From: Planoprotostelium fungivorum
Lineage: Eukaryota > Evosea > Variosea > Cavosteliida > Cavosteliaceae
Length of the DNA: 18,929 bases
NCBI GenBank assembly: GCA_003024175.1
Contig: MDYQ01000369.1
Span: 1-18,929, forward strand
Direction of reading: 5' to 3'
The notes beneath the pieces are model-generated. The model saw only the letters and a program-made list of their open reading frames with translations, made no database searches and was not told where the DNA came from. Positions 7,413-15,695 of this stretch are shown in pieces. The position numbers and the translations under genes were made by a program. Each line of letters starts with the position of its first letter. Within the stretch, counting starts at the first letter, position 1.

Positions 7413-8640
7413 GGGTCATAGAACAGTATGACAAATAATATCTAGAATGAATAAATACCATTTATAAGGTTCTAATGTGCATCATTCTGTTTTTGCCTCA
7501 ACATAACTTGGTGATGACACTGTTGTACCTACTATCAGACATAAGACCAAGTCCACAAGAGATCACGGACACGCCAAATAATTACCCCAATTACAACAGC
7601 CAGGGTTTCCCTGAATTTCCAACTCTCAAGAAACACGCCCTTTTCACAGAAACATTTCACTGGCTCTCTCCATGACTTTTATTGGATATTTCTACGTTCA
7701 AGAATGAACGATTTGAATACAATAAAATCACTTCTCAAGTCTTCCACATAGGAAGCAACCAGCAGTCATCACTCTTCTTTATCATTCTACAGGGTCTAAG
7801 GACCTCAGACACAAAGATAAGTAGGTAAAATAAAGAATATTACAAATATAATAACAATTTTTGCATTGATTCTTACATTCTCTGCTATTGATACTGTCTC
7901 TCTGGTATCATCTGTACATCAGTGTAAATCATACTGACATTATTGCAGCCCATTGGCCCATTCTTCTCAGCTCACCCAACATACACAATTTCATGGTGTT
8001 CCTTGCCAACATTGTCAATGCACAGCAAGAGCACTTTGAAGACAAGCAACACATAAGGCCATACATGGAAGTTTCCTGGCCGTATTGATCTTGTAAAATT
8101 CCGCGTATTGGACCTGTCAGGTTGTGTGTGCAATCGATAAAATTTGATCGAAATTCCACGCAATAACACGCAAAACCTTGTTGGTAACTCTACTTTTTGA
8201 GACACAACACAAATCATTTTTCTGCCAGCACCAATTAGAGTACATGCAAGACCTTTAATCTATGCTGTCTCTTCTCGCAACTGCTTGGTCTTATATTTGT
8301 CCCTGTGTTGGATCAACTCTGCCTTTACCACAAGGCATAAATATAACATTGGCTCTCCAGAGATCAAAATCGATGCACAGGCAACACAGTACAATAGTAT
8401 CACACACAGAGGATGAGGCTGCATTTAACATACAAGGAGAAGATGAACTATCTTCAGAGTTTACAACGGAAAATTCTAAAACGAACAACTAAAGAGTCTT
8501 AATGGTGAGTATTCATATCATCTCAAATTTAGCTGACGCACTCAGCGCTGATTCAGGCAGAACAAGACAAACAAAAACACATTGGTAATACATGCTAGTG
8601 GATAGCAACAAAAACATGCAGGGGACTATTTAATGAAGCT
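7413..8640. other. stretch without a recognised gene
   Basis: CpG-poor sequence with short frames only. A 76-codon frame at 8262-8492 is acidic toward its end, but I recognise nothing in it and find no second copy. GTGAGT at 8504 could be a splice donor. Confidence 0.45.
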
Positions 8641-8688
8641 TACGCTATAATCAACGCTAGCGTTTATAAACAATTAGCGTAGCGTTGT
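8641..8688. repeat. nested palindrome built from ACGCTA hexamers
   Basis: ACGCTA occurs directly at 8642 and 8654 and in inverted form twice, overlapping, at 8675-8685. The arms CAACGCTA and TAGCGTTG enclose a perfect 10-bp palindrome GTTTATAAAC (8662-8671). It could be a protein-binding cluster or the end of a small inverted-repeat element. No function is demonstrated. Confidence 0.5.
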
Positions 8689-8875
8689 AGAATTGATTTG
8701 TGATTCCGAGTTGTAGACCAAAATATTGGAAGAGATATATATCTCCAGATGACATACAACTTGGTCATAATAAAAAAGCATTCAGGGCCTCTTTGTCAAG
8801 AAGTCAGGAACATTTCTTTGGTTATTTTCTATTGTTGATCCTGTCTCTGGAGGAGAGTCAAAACTCTTACAATTA

Positions 8876-9062
8876 AGGGGAAAGCGATTTAGCTCAAAGT
8901 TGCGTATAAACCCTGCCTCTTAGCAACAACTACAATTGATCTGTGACCATCAGTACATAATAATAATACAACCAGTAGTGCATCATCCTATAGTGTTGAG
9001 AGACCAAAATGCGATTTAGAAAATGTTGCATACAATTCCTGCCTCTTAGCCACCACCCTTTA
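8876..9062 (+). repeat. repeat with two tandem partial units (inverted partner at 17983-18040)
   Basis: AAAGCGATTTAGCTCAA and GTATAAACCCTGCCTCTTAG at 8880-8926, with a weaker second unit GCGATTTAG and CCTGCCTCTTAGCCACCACC at 9011-9055. The same sequence occurs in opposite orientation at 17983-18040. Confidence 0.6.
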
Positions 9063-9390
9063 AATATCTGATATCTAATACAAAGGCTAATGATCTCACT
9101 GGGCAGCAACAGAGTAAGCAGGTAAGCTGGTTGATGAACAAACCTAAGAAACAGTTCTTGGGATGTGTGGCAAAACATACACCTCCAGGCGGCCAAGGAC
9201 TATGGCAGAGAGACCCAGAGAGGACAGCTGTCTTACATCACCCAAACTGGCAGTGCTGGTCAGAAAGCTTGTCTATGCAGCAAAGGTCATTGTCAAGAAC
9301 AATTGAACGGCTTTGTGAGCCTCAAATAAATTGATTCATGTGCACCTGCCTTTTGCCTCATTGTGTCTTTTGTATGATTTGAGTGCATAG
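9063..9390. other. stretch without a recognised gene
   Basis: A 67-codon frame at 9131-9334 shows no family resemblance. Nothing else is visible. Confidence 0.4.
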
Positions 9391-9391
9391 G

Positions 9392-9545
9392 TTTCCACCC
9401 AGACTGCATAAAGCAAGTACAGAGCACACAAACGCTTACAAATGTTTTGCAGAGGATTACCAAACAGAACACAGGAGGTGAGCATTCAGTGCGGGGAGAG
9501 TTGTAGAGAAATGGACTATAATGTTCCCTTTCATTATGATGCATG
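9392..9545 (+). repeat. promoter-like repeat, copy 1 (partner at 15541-15695)
   Basis: Shares TTTCCACCCAG.CTG, AGAGCACACAAA.GCTTA, AAATGTTTTGCAGAG and the final TATGATG with 15541-15695. In the second copy the repeat ends at the ATG of a multi-exon gene, so this copy may be the promoter and start of a lost relative. Confidence 0.5.
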
Positions 9546-9555
9546 CATTTGAATC

Positions 9556-9652
9556 ACTAATTTTTTTGTTGTGCATATTGCAGTGGTCAGGAGAGAAGTG
9601 ATCCATTCTCAATGCACCATTTGACTACCAACCGGAGAAAACCAAATCATTT
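9556..9652 (+). repeat. dispersed repeat, copy 2 (partner at 5213-5312)
   Basis: Direct copy of the segment described at 5213-5312. It starts only about 10 bp after the promoter-like repeat ends. Confidence 0.55.
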
Positions 9653-9750
9653 GTTCGTCTTCACAACATCAGCAATAGACTTGGGGCAAACTGCACTGCT
9701 GAGTTTAGAAAACATGAATAAAATCACGCTGTCAAGTAGCGTGTAGTTGT

Positions 9751-10146
9751 TTATTGTTGCGCACAAGGGTGGCGTCCTAGATTGGCAAAGAAAGGCGCAA
9801 TTCCGGTAGCAGTGTGTTGTGTGTTGTTGTAGGTGAATTCAGCGGTTGGTAACATGTAAGGCCCATCGTCCTGTAGGTACGTACAGAATATCTGTAGATG
9901 CTGGGCGAGAGTACTGTTGGTTTGCTTGGTCTGTCCATCAGTTTAAGGAACAGCAGTTGAGAGGGCCGGTCTGCAGCAAAGTTCTGTCCAGAAGGCTGTC
10001 CAAAACTCTGAAACAAACTGTTGTCCTTGATCAGATATGATGGTGAGATCAACGTTGAGGTTGTGTGGGCCATGTGAGCCGTGTGAGGGGAGTGAGTGGA
10101 GTGAGTGGGCACCATCTGAGAATGCTTGATAAAAGCGATGGTACAT
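9751..10146 (-). pseudogene. Ty3/gypsy retrotransposon integrase remnant
   Basis: The minus strand reads LTIISDQGQQFVSEFW, the conserved second-Asp region of the Ty3/gypsy integrase core, then an in-frame TAA, then TDGQTKQTNSTLAQHL and AEFTYNNTQHTATGIAPFF, which end in TAA at 9751-9753. The Glu expected in GQTER is Lys here, so the catalytic triad is broken in addition to the stop. A low-complexity CACTCACTCC run interrupts the segment before SDQG. No LTRs or reverse transcriptase are visible nearby, so this is a fragment. Confidence 0.85.
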
Positions 10147-10169
10147 CTTGGGATTTTGGATAAATCCAC

Positions 10170-11210
10170 CTGCTGAGGTTGTTCAATTGATGTGGTCTCC
10201 TAATGGTGGATAGCGTGATGATGTCCTTGTGTTGGATGTATTGAGAGGATGTGGTAATGGTGGAGCTCCAATGAACACAGCAGTTATACAGGAGAGGATT
10301 CTCAGGTGATCAGTCTGAGTGGTAGCAACTGTTGTGGCGTACAAAGATGTGGAATAGAGATTTGTCAGGAGTCTGATGGCGTGAAAAGGTTTGGGTAATG
10401 AAGGTAGTGCCATCAGCAGAGGTGAAAGTGTTAAGTGTTGTTTTGGGTCATGACAAATTTCTGCATCAGTTGAGAAGAAGCTGAACGCGGCATAGAGAAG
10501 TACTGTTCAGCAGATGACAAAGCAAGGTACCCACGACTATTTCTGTCATCTTCAAGTTGCTGCTGACATTGAAATCATCAGGAGATGTCTCCTATCACAC
10601 AACCAAACAACTTCACTCCCTTCTCCTTCAAAAGAATCTACCACCAATGGAATCTAGATGCATCCCCTGGGCCAGATGTCGAAATAAAAACGAAACAAAA
10701 ACTCATTAATATCGTATGGCTACCAAACGTTGCCATCTACACATGAGAATTCAGTGAAAGTGATACGGAGTCAGCACAGAAAAGAGGCAGAGAAGTTCAG
10801 CTTTGCGGAGTTGTAGCATGCCTGGAAAATATTTTGGTTCCCCTTTTGGGCATAGGAGGTCCCAATGCATTTTACTATGGGCCATGCCCAAAAGTTTAAC
10901 TGGCTCTACAAAGCCACTGGCAAGGCGCCCATTTCATTATCAGTGCGCAGGAGGAGATTCAGAGGAGATCACCACCTTGATGACTTTTCAACACCCTCGC
11001 AATCAGGTTGACTGTTTAAACAGTCACTGCAGCAGGCATGAGATCTCCTTAACGAGCAATTTTCTGCTCGTGTTCTGTATTATACAAATCCTCCCAGACA
11101 GAAGAACGTAATCAGGAAAGATCCCATGCCTACAATTGCAATCCCCTCATGTGACGAGACAATCATGCAGGACCTACCTTTGTTGATGCTGTATCCTTCG
11201 TTTTGTTGTT
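10170..11210. other. stretch without a recognised gene
   Basis: The minus frame 10183-10413 directly upstream of the integrase shows no integrase zinc-binding residues. The plus frame 10803-11111 is unrecognised. I see no repeat partner in the window. Confidence 0.45.
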
Positions 11211-11219
11211 GGAATCCTG

Positions 11220-11340
11220 CTCAGATGCATCTTCCTCTCTCAGGTGGGACCATCTCATTGCACGTGCTGCTCTATTTGTGTGTCCTGCATTCAACTCTTT
11301 CTAATATGCTGAGTTTCTTGATCCACTATATAGTATAATC
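11220..11340 (-). pseudogene. second fragment of the gene family at 6145-6415
   Basis: Minus-strand segment containing SGSRNSAY, a stop, then KELNAGHTNRAA and WSHLREEDASEQDSNNKTKD. The first part matches 6145-6415; the acidic continuation is different. It abuts the truncated 5' end of the polymerase, which suggests that one element was inserted into or joined to the other here. Confidence 0.4.
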
Positions 11341-12974
11341 TTACAAATTTACTAGGAGTGCTGAAGAATGTCAGCAAGCAACAACAACAGCTTTCCTACA
11401 ACCAAAGGTATATGTATGGTGTTATACATAAACTTGGTCAACTACAAGATCCATACTGTTTCACTGGATTTGTCAGATGCAGTTTGTACTACACACAGGA
11501 GCAGAGAGAGCTCACCAAGAACTTCCCACCTCTAGCAGAAAAAGTACAACTAAATGAGTCAGTACAACTCAGCAGCTACATGGATTATCTTAAGACACAA
11601 CTAAAAACGAAACACAACAAGATTACCTTGCAGACAGAGAAGCTAATGTACCATTTGTTGTCAAAAGACAACTATTGCATCTATTCAGAGACTTTGAAAT
11701 ACCTACTAGAGAACAATCTATGCTGTATCAATGACATATATGAGGTGATTGAGCAACCTGTAGACTATGTACTAAAGGATTATGTACAGGATATGACAGC
11801 TAACAGACAAAGGGCTGAAGATGGAATCAACCAGGGTAAGCAGACATCAGATGACAATTTGGTCACAAAAAGCAGTTCTGAAAAGGAATTCTTCAAACTT
11901 ATGGTGAACAGTGGCTTTGGAAAGATGCTACAGTCTGATGACAAATACAATAAATCACTTCTTATACACTCACCTGAGTCATTCATGAAACAAACTATAG
12001 GTAGGACAATAACAGACTGGAGTATTATGAGACATGCAGATAAACAACACAAAGGTCTGATAGAAGTCAGACTACAGAAGGACAAGTGTAATATGAAGAG
12101 TGCTAAGCATGTAGGGTCAGCTATCCTATCATGGAGTAAGGTGTTGATGTTAGACTTTGTGTACAATTGTTTGTATCAGCATTATGAGAAAACAGAAGTG
12201 GATCTCCTGTATACAGACACAGATAGCATATATATGCAGGTTAAAGCATCCAGCTATGAAGAATTCAAACAGAGATTCCCAGATTATTTACAAAAGCTGC
12301 ATTTTGCTGCAGCAGGAGATATCACACCAGGCAAGATGAAGCTGGAATGTGAACTGAAAGAAGCTATCTTTGTGAAGCCTAAAACATACAGTTATGTGAA
12401 GAAGGATGGCAAAGAGGATGTTAGAAATAAAGGAGTGGTGTTAAGCCAGAACAAAGAAATATTGATATTTGACAGTTATAAGAGAGCAGTGTTCTCAGAT
12501 GATCTAATAATGGCAAAGAACACTCTGATTAGAAAAACAATACATAATGATACACTCACTATGAATACAATGACAGTAGACAAGGCAGCTCTAGATGGAT
12601 GGTATGATAAGAGAATAATGATAGACAACATACACACTGTACCTTTTGGGTTGTACAGTAAACAGTTCACTGAAGAGGATGTGATGAATAGAATAATGAA
12701 GAATCTGGCATCAAGAGTAAATATTGGCATAGGTCAGCTTAAGGCATATCTCCAGTGTACACAGGATCAACTGAAGACACACCTGGCATCTCAATTTTAT
12801 TCAGGCATGTCACTGATGAATTATGGTGTGCTGTGGAATCTGGATCACACTATCCCTGTATCATTTGCCAAAGACAACCTAAAGGCTCTCTGTCATTATT
12901 CAAATATCCAGCCAATGCTGGTCACAGAGAACAGCAGCAAATGTGCAGATCTAGGACTTCCAAAGGGAATGTAA
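11334..12974 (+). CDS. protein-primed type B DNA polymerase (C-terminal part) fused to an HNH nuclease domain
   Basis: The frame is open from just after a TAG at 11331 to TAA at 12972. No ATG lies at its beginning (first ATG 11412), so the 5' end is missing. Numbering from GTG 11358, 538 residues carry polymerase motif B (KLMVNSGFGK, 180-189), motif C (YTDTDS, 285-290), KPKTYSY (340-346) and DKRIMIDNIHTVPFG (417-431), the hallmarks of protein-primed family B polymerases of Polintons/Mavericks, adintoviruses and adenoviruses. Motif A and the exonuclease domain would lie upstream and are absent. Residues about 460-530 form an HNH nuclease of the type common in large DNA viruses: LQCTQDQLKTHLASQF, GMSLMNYG, WNLDHTIP (Asp496, His497), HYSNIQP (Asn516), EN (524-525). 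There is a single CpG (11608) in the whole frame, and all Arg codons are AGA or AGG. No stop or frameshift interrupts it. Confidence 0.9.
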   Translation, partial: YNLTNLLGVLKNVSKQQQQLSYNQRYMYGVIHKLGQLQDPYCFTGFVRCSLYYTQEQRELTKNFPPLAEKVQLNESVQLSSYMDYLKTQLKTKHNKITLQTEKLMYHLLSKDNYCIYSETLKYLLENNLCCINDIYEVIEQPVDYVLKDYVQDMTANRQRAEDGINQGKQTSDDNLVTKSSSEKEFFKLMVNSGFGKMLQSDDKYNKSLLIHSPESFMKQTIGRTITDWSIMRHADKQHKGLIEVRLQKDKCNMKSAKHVGSAILSWSKVLMLDFVYNCLYQHYEKTEVDLLYTDTDSIYMQVKASSYEEFKQRFPDYLQKLHFAAAGDITPGKMKLECELKEAIFVKPKTYSYVKKDGKEDVRNKGVVLSQNKEILIFDSYKRAVFSDDLIMAKNTLIRKTIHNDTLTMNTMTVDKAALDGWYDKRIMIDNIHTVPFGLYSKQFTEEDVMNRIMKNLASRVNIGIGQLKAYLQCTQDQLKTHLASQFYSGMSLMNYGVLWNLDHTIPVSFAKDNLKALCHYSNIQPMLVTENSSKCADLGLPKGM

Positions 12975-13000
12975 GCTTGACGGAAACACACTCGGAAGTG

Positions 13001-13054
13001 CGGGTAAAAAGGAACCTTTTTTTTACCCGATACGTAAACACCGCGGGTAAAAAA
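13001..13054. repeat. hairpin with CGGGTAAAAA arms at a composition boundary
   Basis: CGGGTAAAAAGG at 13001-13012 is followed by AA and CCTTTTTTTTACCCG (13015-13029), an inverted repeat with three extra T. A further direct copy CGGGTAAAAAA starts at 13044. It lies between the polymerase stop and the poly(A) signal of the opposite-strand gene, exactly where CpG returns. It could be an element end or a bidirectional 3' structure. Confidence 0.5.
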
Positions 13055-13078
13055 CAAACCACACGCAATTTGTAATTC

Positions 13079-13084
13079 TTTATT
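13079..13084 (-). terminator. poly(A) signal of the helical protein gene
   Basis: AATAAA on the minus strand, three bases after the TAG stop (13090-13088). Such spacing is unusually tight for a cellular gene. Confidence 0.6.
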
Positions 13085-13087
13085 TAT

Positions 13088-13896
13088 CTACTGATTGGTA
13101 TCCTCGTCCAGGTTAATATGGGAAATATCCCTCTGAACACCCTCTATATAGAGCTGAAGGCTAGGGGTGGCAGGACCGGCAATCATTTGGCGTTTGGGTC
13201 CAGGCTTGGCGGCAAAAGGGACTGCTCCACCAGATTTAATTTGGGCTTCTATCGCCTTCAGCTGGCGATCCTCCTCAACTCGTCTGTCTTGCATGGTCCT
13301 CTTCAGGCGACGAAACTCACGCTGATTAGCGTCCTTGATGGTCTTATACTGTCTATAATTTCCAAGGAGCTCTTCGTACGCATACTGGTGTATTAAAAGG
13401 CCCTGAAGTCTGGCGTAGCTCTCATGGAGAGTGGTTTGTAATTTCTGTTGCTCGGTCGTGATGTCCTTGCGGCACGCTTGAGTCTACCCTCTACAGAGCG
13501 ACCGTTCTGCTCGAGTTTCCCGTCGGCAGCTCGGTATTGAGTGGCGAGGTCGTTGTACGTATCTTGATATTGTTGAGAATTAGGGTCCACCCATAGAGCA
13601 GGAGGGAGGTTGAACTCGAAGAGGCCGTTTTCAAGAAGACGATTAACGAGAGCGTCGGTCTGACCAAGCATTTCCTCTGACGCCGCGGCACAACTGTTGA
13701 GGCGCTGTTCTGCAGATACAAGACGAGCACCCTCGTTTTGTGCTAGAGCCCAGAAAGTCTGAAGTATCTTCATTGTCTGGACGGCATCACTCCTTGCATT
13801 ATCGAGGTGGCCAATAAAGGATTTGAACTGTTCTGACGCAGCCATTGGGAGGAGCTGGCTGAGAGTGGGTTGAACGGTAGGTGTCGTGTTGTCCAT
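13088..13896 (-). pseudogene. predicted helical (coiled-coil-like) protein with one frameshift
   Basis: ATG at 13896 begins MDNTTPTVQPTLSQLLPMAA. Long Ala/Gln/Glu/Arg-rich stretches suggest mostly helix, with a central NLPPALWVDPNSQQYQDTYN block. Near 13470 the frame shifts by one base and continues with EQQKLQTTLHESYARLQ, RQYKTIKDANQREFRRLKR and a basic, Pro-rich region (KPGPKRQM) to a stop at 13088. The shift could be a real mutation or a single-base sequencing error, as composition and CpG content continue unchanged. Total length is about 269 residues. I do not recognise a family; size and helical character would suit a structural or scaffold protein of a virus-like element, which is inference. 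It is divergent from the next gene, with fewer than 130 bp between the start codon and that gene's leader donor. Confidence 0.55.
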
Positions 13897-14023
13897 CGTG
13901 ATGTGATTGTGTTCCTTCCTGATATTCGCATTCGCAGGTGCGAGTTTTCTTCGCTGAACGAAAACGTGCGAAGAAGAAAACGGAAACGGATCACCAACCA
14001 CACATCACGCTCTAAAGACACTG
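13897..14023. promoter_or_regulatory. compact divergent promoter with inverted repeats
   Basis: Between two divergent genes. It holds TCGCA-GG-TGCGA (13932-13943) and TTCTTCGC (13947-13954) paired with GCGAAGAA (13968-13975). No TATA box is visible. The inverted repeats are candidate operator-like or structural elements. Confidence 0.4.
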
Positions 14024-14120
14024 GTAAGTTCTATTCGTTATTGTTATATTTGGATATCTCTTTCTTGTTATATATGTATACCAAAGATTGTTGGACCCAT
14101 CTTTACCCTCTATAGCTGAA

Positions 14121-14888
14121 ATGGCCACTTCTCGCCCTCGAGACGACTCTTATTTGAGAACACTTACAACTCTCGACGCTAAGAGAAATGCCCTCGCCGC
14201 TGATGTTCGACGTCTAACAGATCAAGAGGCAAGCGGACCAGCGAAGGCCGCTACTTTCGATTGGATAGAGACGGCCACAGACAGACAATTAGATGGCTGG
14301 CTCACATTATCCGATCAGGCGTTCATCGACTCTGTGAAGGCGAAGGGACCCGCACAAACTGCTGGTGAGTCTTCTATCGTGTTATATCTATAAAGATGTA
14401 TTCTGAGGTCCACTCACATTCTCAGGTGATACTGCACTGGCTGCATCTCTTGTTGTAGTGCTGAAACATCTCGCATCAGATTCGGAATTTCAAAACAAAC
14501 ACGAAAGACATGTTCAGATGGAACGGCGGGTAGGTCAGTCTTTAAAATTTGTGGAGCCCCAAATCTTCTAAAATAACATCCTCTAGGCTTTGTTGCAGCC
14601 ATCCTCACGCTTTTGGGGATTATTTTGGCCATCCCAGGTATCTAGGTCGCAGAGGTCTGGTCGAGAATCGTCTCAACTATCGCTTCAACAGCTTCCACTA
14701 TTGGATTCTTCCTCCCCATCGCATCACACAAAACAATTGAGACGACAAGAGAGGAGCGAATTAGAGAGAGAACAGAAAGACTCCCTTCGCTTACGTCTGC
14801 CATTCAAAACGTATTAGATGCATATCCTCTAATTGAGGAGGAAATGGATAGAATGAAGAGAGAGGAGCAAAAAGACACAGATGTATAA
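14121..14888 (+). CDS. four-exon gene for a 196-residue helical protein with one membrane segment
   Basis: The leader exon ends at 14023 (CACTG|GTAAGT); its intron runs 14024-14115 (CTATAG). Coding exons are 14121-14364, 14426-14529 and 14646-14888, with introns of 61 nt (GTGAGT..CTCAG) and 116 nt (GTAGGT..ATCTAG). Phases agree and the frame ends in TAA at 14886. The protein begins MATSRPRDDSYLRTLTTLDA. Its last exon has a hydrophobic segment IVSTIASTASTIGFFLPIA followed by a highly charged helical tail (TREERIRERTERL ... EEEMDRMKREE). No homologue is recognised. A charged amphipathic protein with a single membrane span would fit a virus-like minor membrane or structural protein, which is inference. 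The second intron contains a hydrophobic open stretch that would need a different phase to be used. Confidence 0.6.
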
Positions 14889-14954
14889 AAACCACAGTTC
14901 TATTTCTTTTATATATAATCTCTCCTGAGGACTGCTGCAAGAGTTGAGGCCTCA

Positions 14955-15132
14955 ACGAGAATCTACAGTTCATTCCTGTGCGTTTGGCGTTCCGTCACAA
15001 GGTGAAATTCCGCGTGATGGAAGCGAACGAATATGTTCCGGTGGGCAGACCGCCCTCATCGTGGTCTCATTGCAAGTCGATCACACTTGTCCATGTGAGG
15101 ATTTTAGCTGTGAAACATTCATTTTCAACTGA
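14955..15132 (+). other. two overlapping open frames of unclear status
   Basis: Between the four-exon gene and the 46-residue peptide gene two plus frames are open. One reads basic segments such as FIPVRLAFRHKVKFRVMEAN, the other ends at TGA 15130-15132. CpG content is normal (for example GGAAGCGAACGAATATG). It may be an extra exon or a separate small gene. I cannot decide from sequence alone. Confidence 0.3.
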
Positions 15133-15161
15133 ACACACAAACAGACACCTCACAGCTCATT

Positions 15162-15302
15162 ATGTCTGGGAAGACCACCACAACTACAACCACAACCAAT
15201 CCCGCAACTACTACAACCTCTGGCGGACAACCCTATTGCACTGGTTGGGGTTCTGGATCTGTGTCTATCAACGTTGGTGGAACTGGTTACGGTGGTAGAT
15301 AA
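15162..15302 (+). CDS. 46-residue Thr- and Gly-rich peptide
   Basis: ATG at 15162 encodes MSGK followed by eight Thr, NPATTTTSGGQPY, one Cys, then Gly/Ser/Val-rich sequence ending GGTGYGGR, with TAA at 15300 and a second TAA at once. The composition (Thr tract then Gly-rich tail) is not expected by chance, and the stop overlaps a poly(A) signal. No family recognised. Candidates are a small structural or adhesive virus-like component or a spurious frame; the poly(A) overlap favours a real gene. Confidence 0.45.
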   Translation: MSGKTTTTTTTTNPATTTTSGGQPYCTGWGSGSVSINVGGTGYGGR

Positions 15303-15306
15303 TAAA
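15301..15306 (+). terminator. poly(A) signal overlapping a stop codon
   Basis: AATAAA shares two bases with the TAA stop of the 46-residue peptide gene. It mirrors the tight stop/poly(A) arrangement of the gene ending at 13088 and gives the cluster a matching right-hand 3' end. Confidence 0.55.
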
Positions 15307-15493
15307 CTCTGCAGCATCTCTAACTGCTGTCATTACATAAACACATATAAATTCACTGTCAATGTTTATTTACTGGTTTATCCACTTTGTCTACTCGTGC
15401 TATTGTTCAGATAAGAGATATATGTGTACAAAGCATGCCCAAGCAGACACAAAAGGAAACACCACACTTAAGGCCCACCCACATGCCCTCATT

Positions 15494-15520
15494 AGCCTCT
15501 GCCTCTGTGAGGCAGAGGCT
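15494..15520. repeat. perfect 12-bp inverted repeat, 3-nt loop
   Basis: AGCCTCTGCCTC (15494-15505), TGT, GAGGCAGAGGCT (15509-15520). It lies just upstream of the promoter-like repeat at 15541. Confidence 0.8.
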
Positions 15521-15540
15521 ACTATCTTTTAGTATGCAGT

Positions 15541-15695
15541 GTTTTCCACCCAGTCTGTACAGAGCATGCTCAGAGCACACAAAAGCTTATAAATGTTTTG
15601 CAGAGAATTTACAAACTGTTCACAGGAAGCAAGTATTCAGTGTGTGTTTAGTTGTAGATAAATCCGCTATAATATTCACTTTTTATATGATGTGG
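15541..15695 (+). promoter_or_regulatory. promoter-like repeat, copy 2
   Basis: Partner of 9392-9545. It contains AGCTTATAAATG and CTATAATATTCAC, both TATA-like, and ends at two adjacent ATG codons (15687, 15690) that open the next gene. The repeated copy plus this position suggest a promoter unit; this is inference. Confidence 0.4.

Noticed and set aside
10060-10115. GTGAGTGGAGTGAGTGGG tandem run as a regulatory element
   Set aside because: It lies inside the dead integrase fragment and is best seen as simple-sequence expansion.
11780-12166. 128-codon open frame antisense to the polymerase
   Set aside because: It lies in the shadow of a well-supported gene. CpG-free, AG-rich coding sequence easily leaves antisense frames open.
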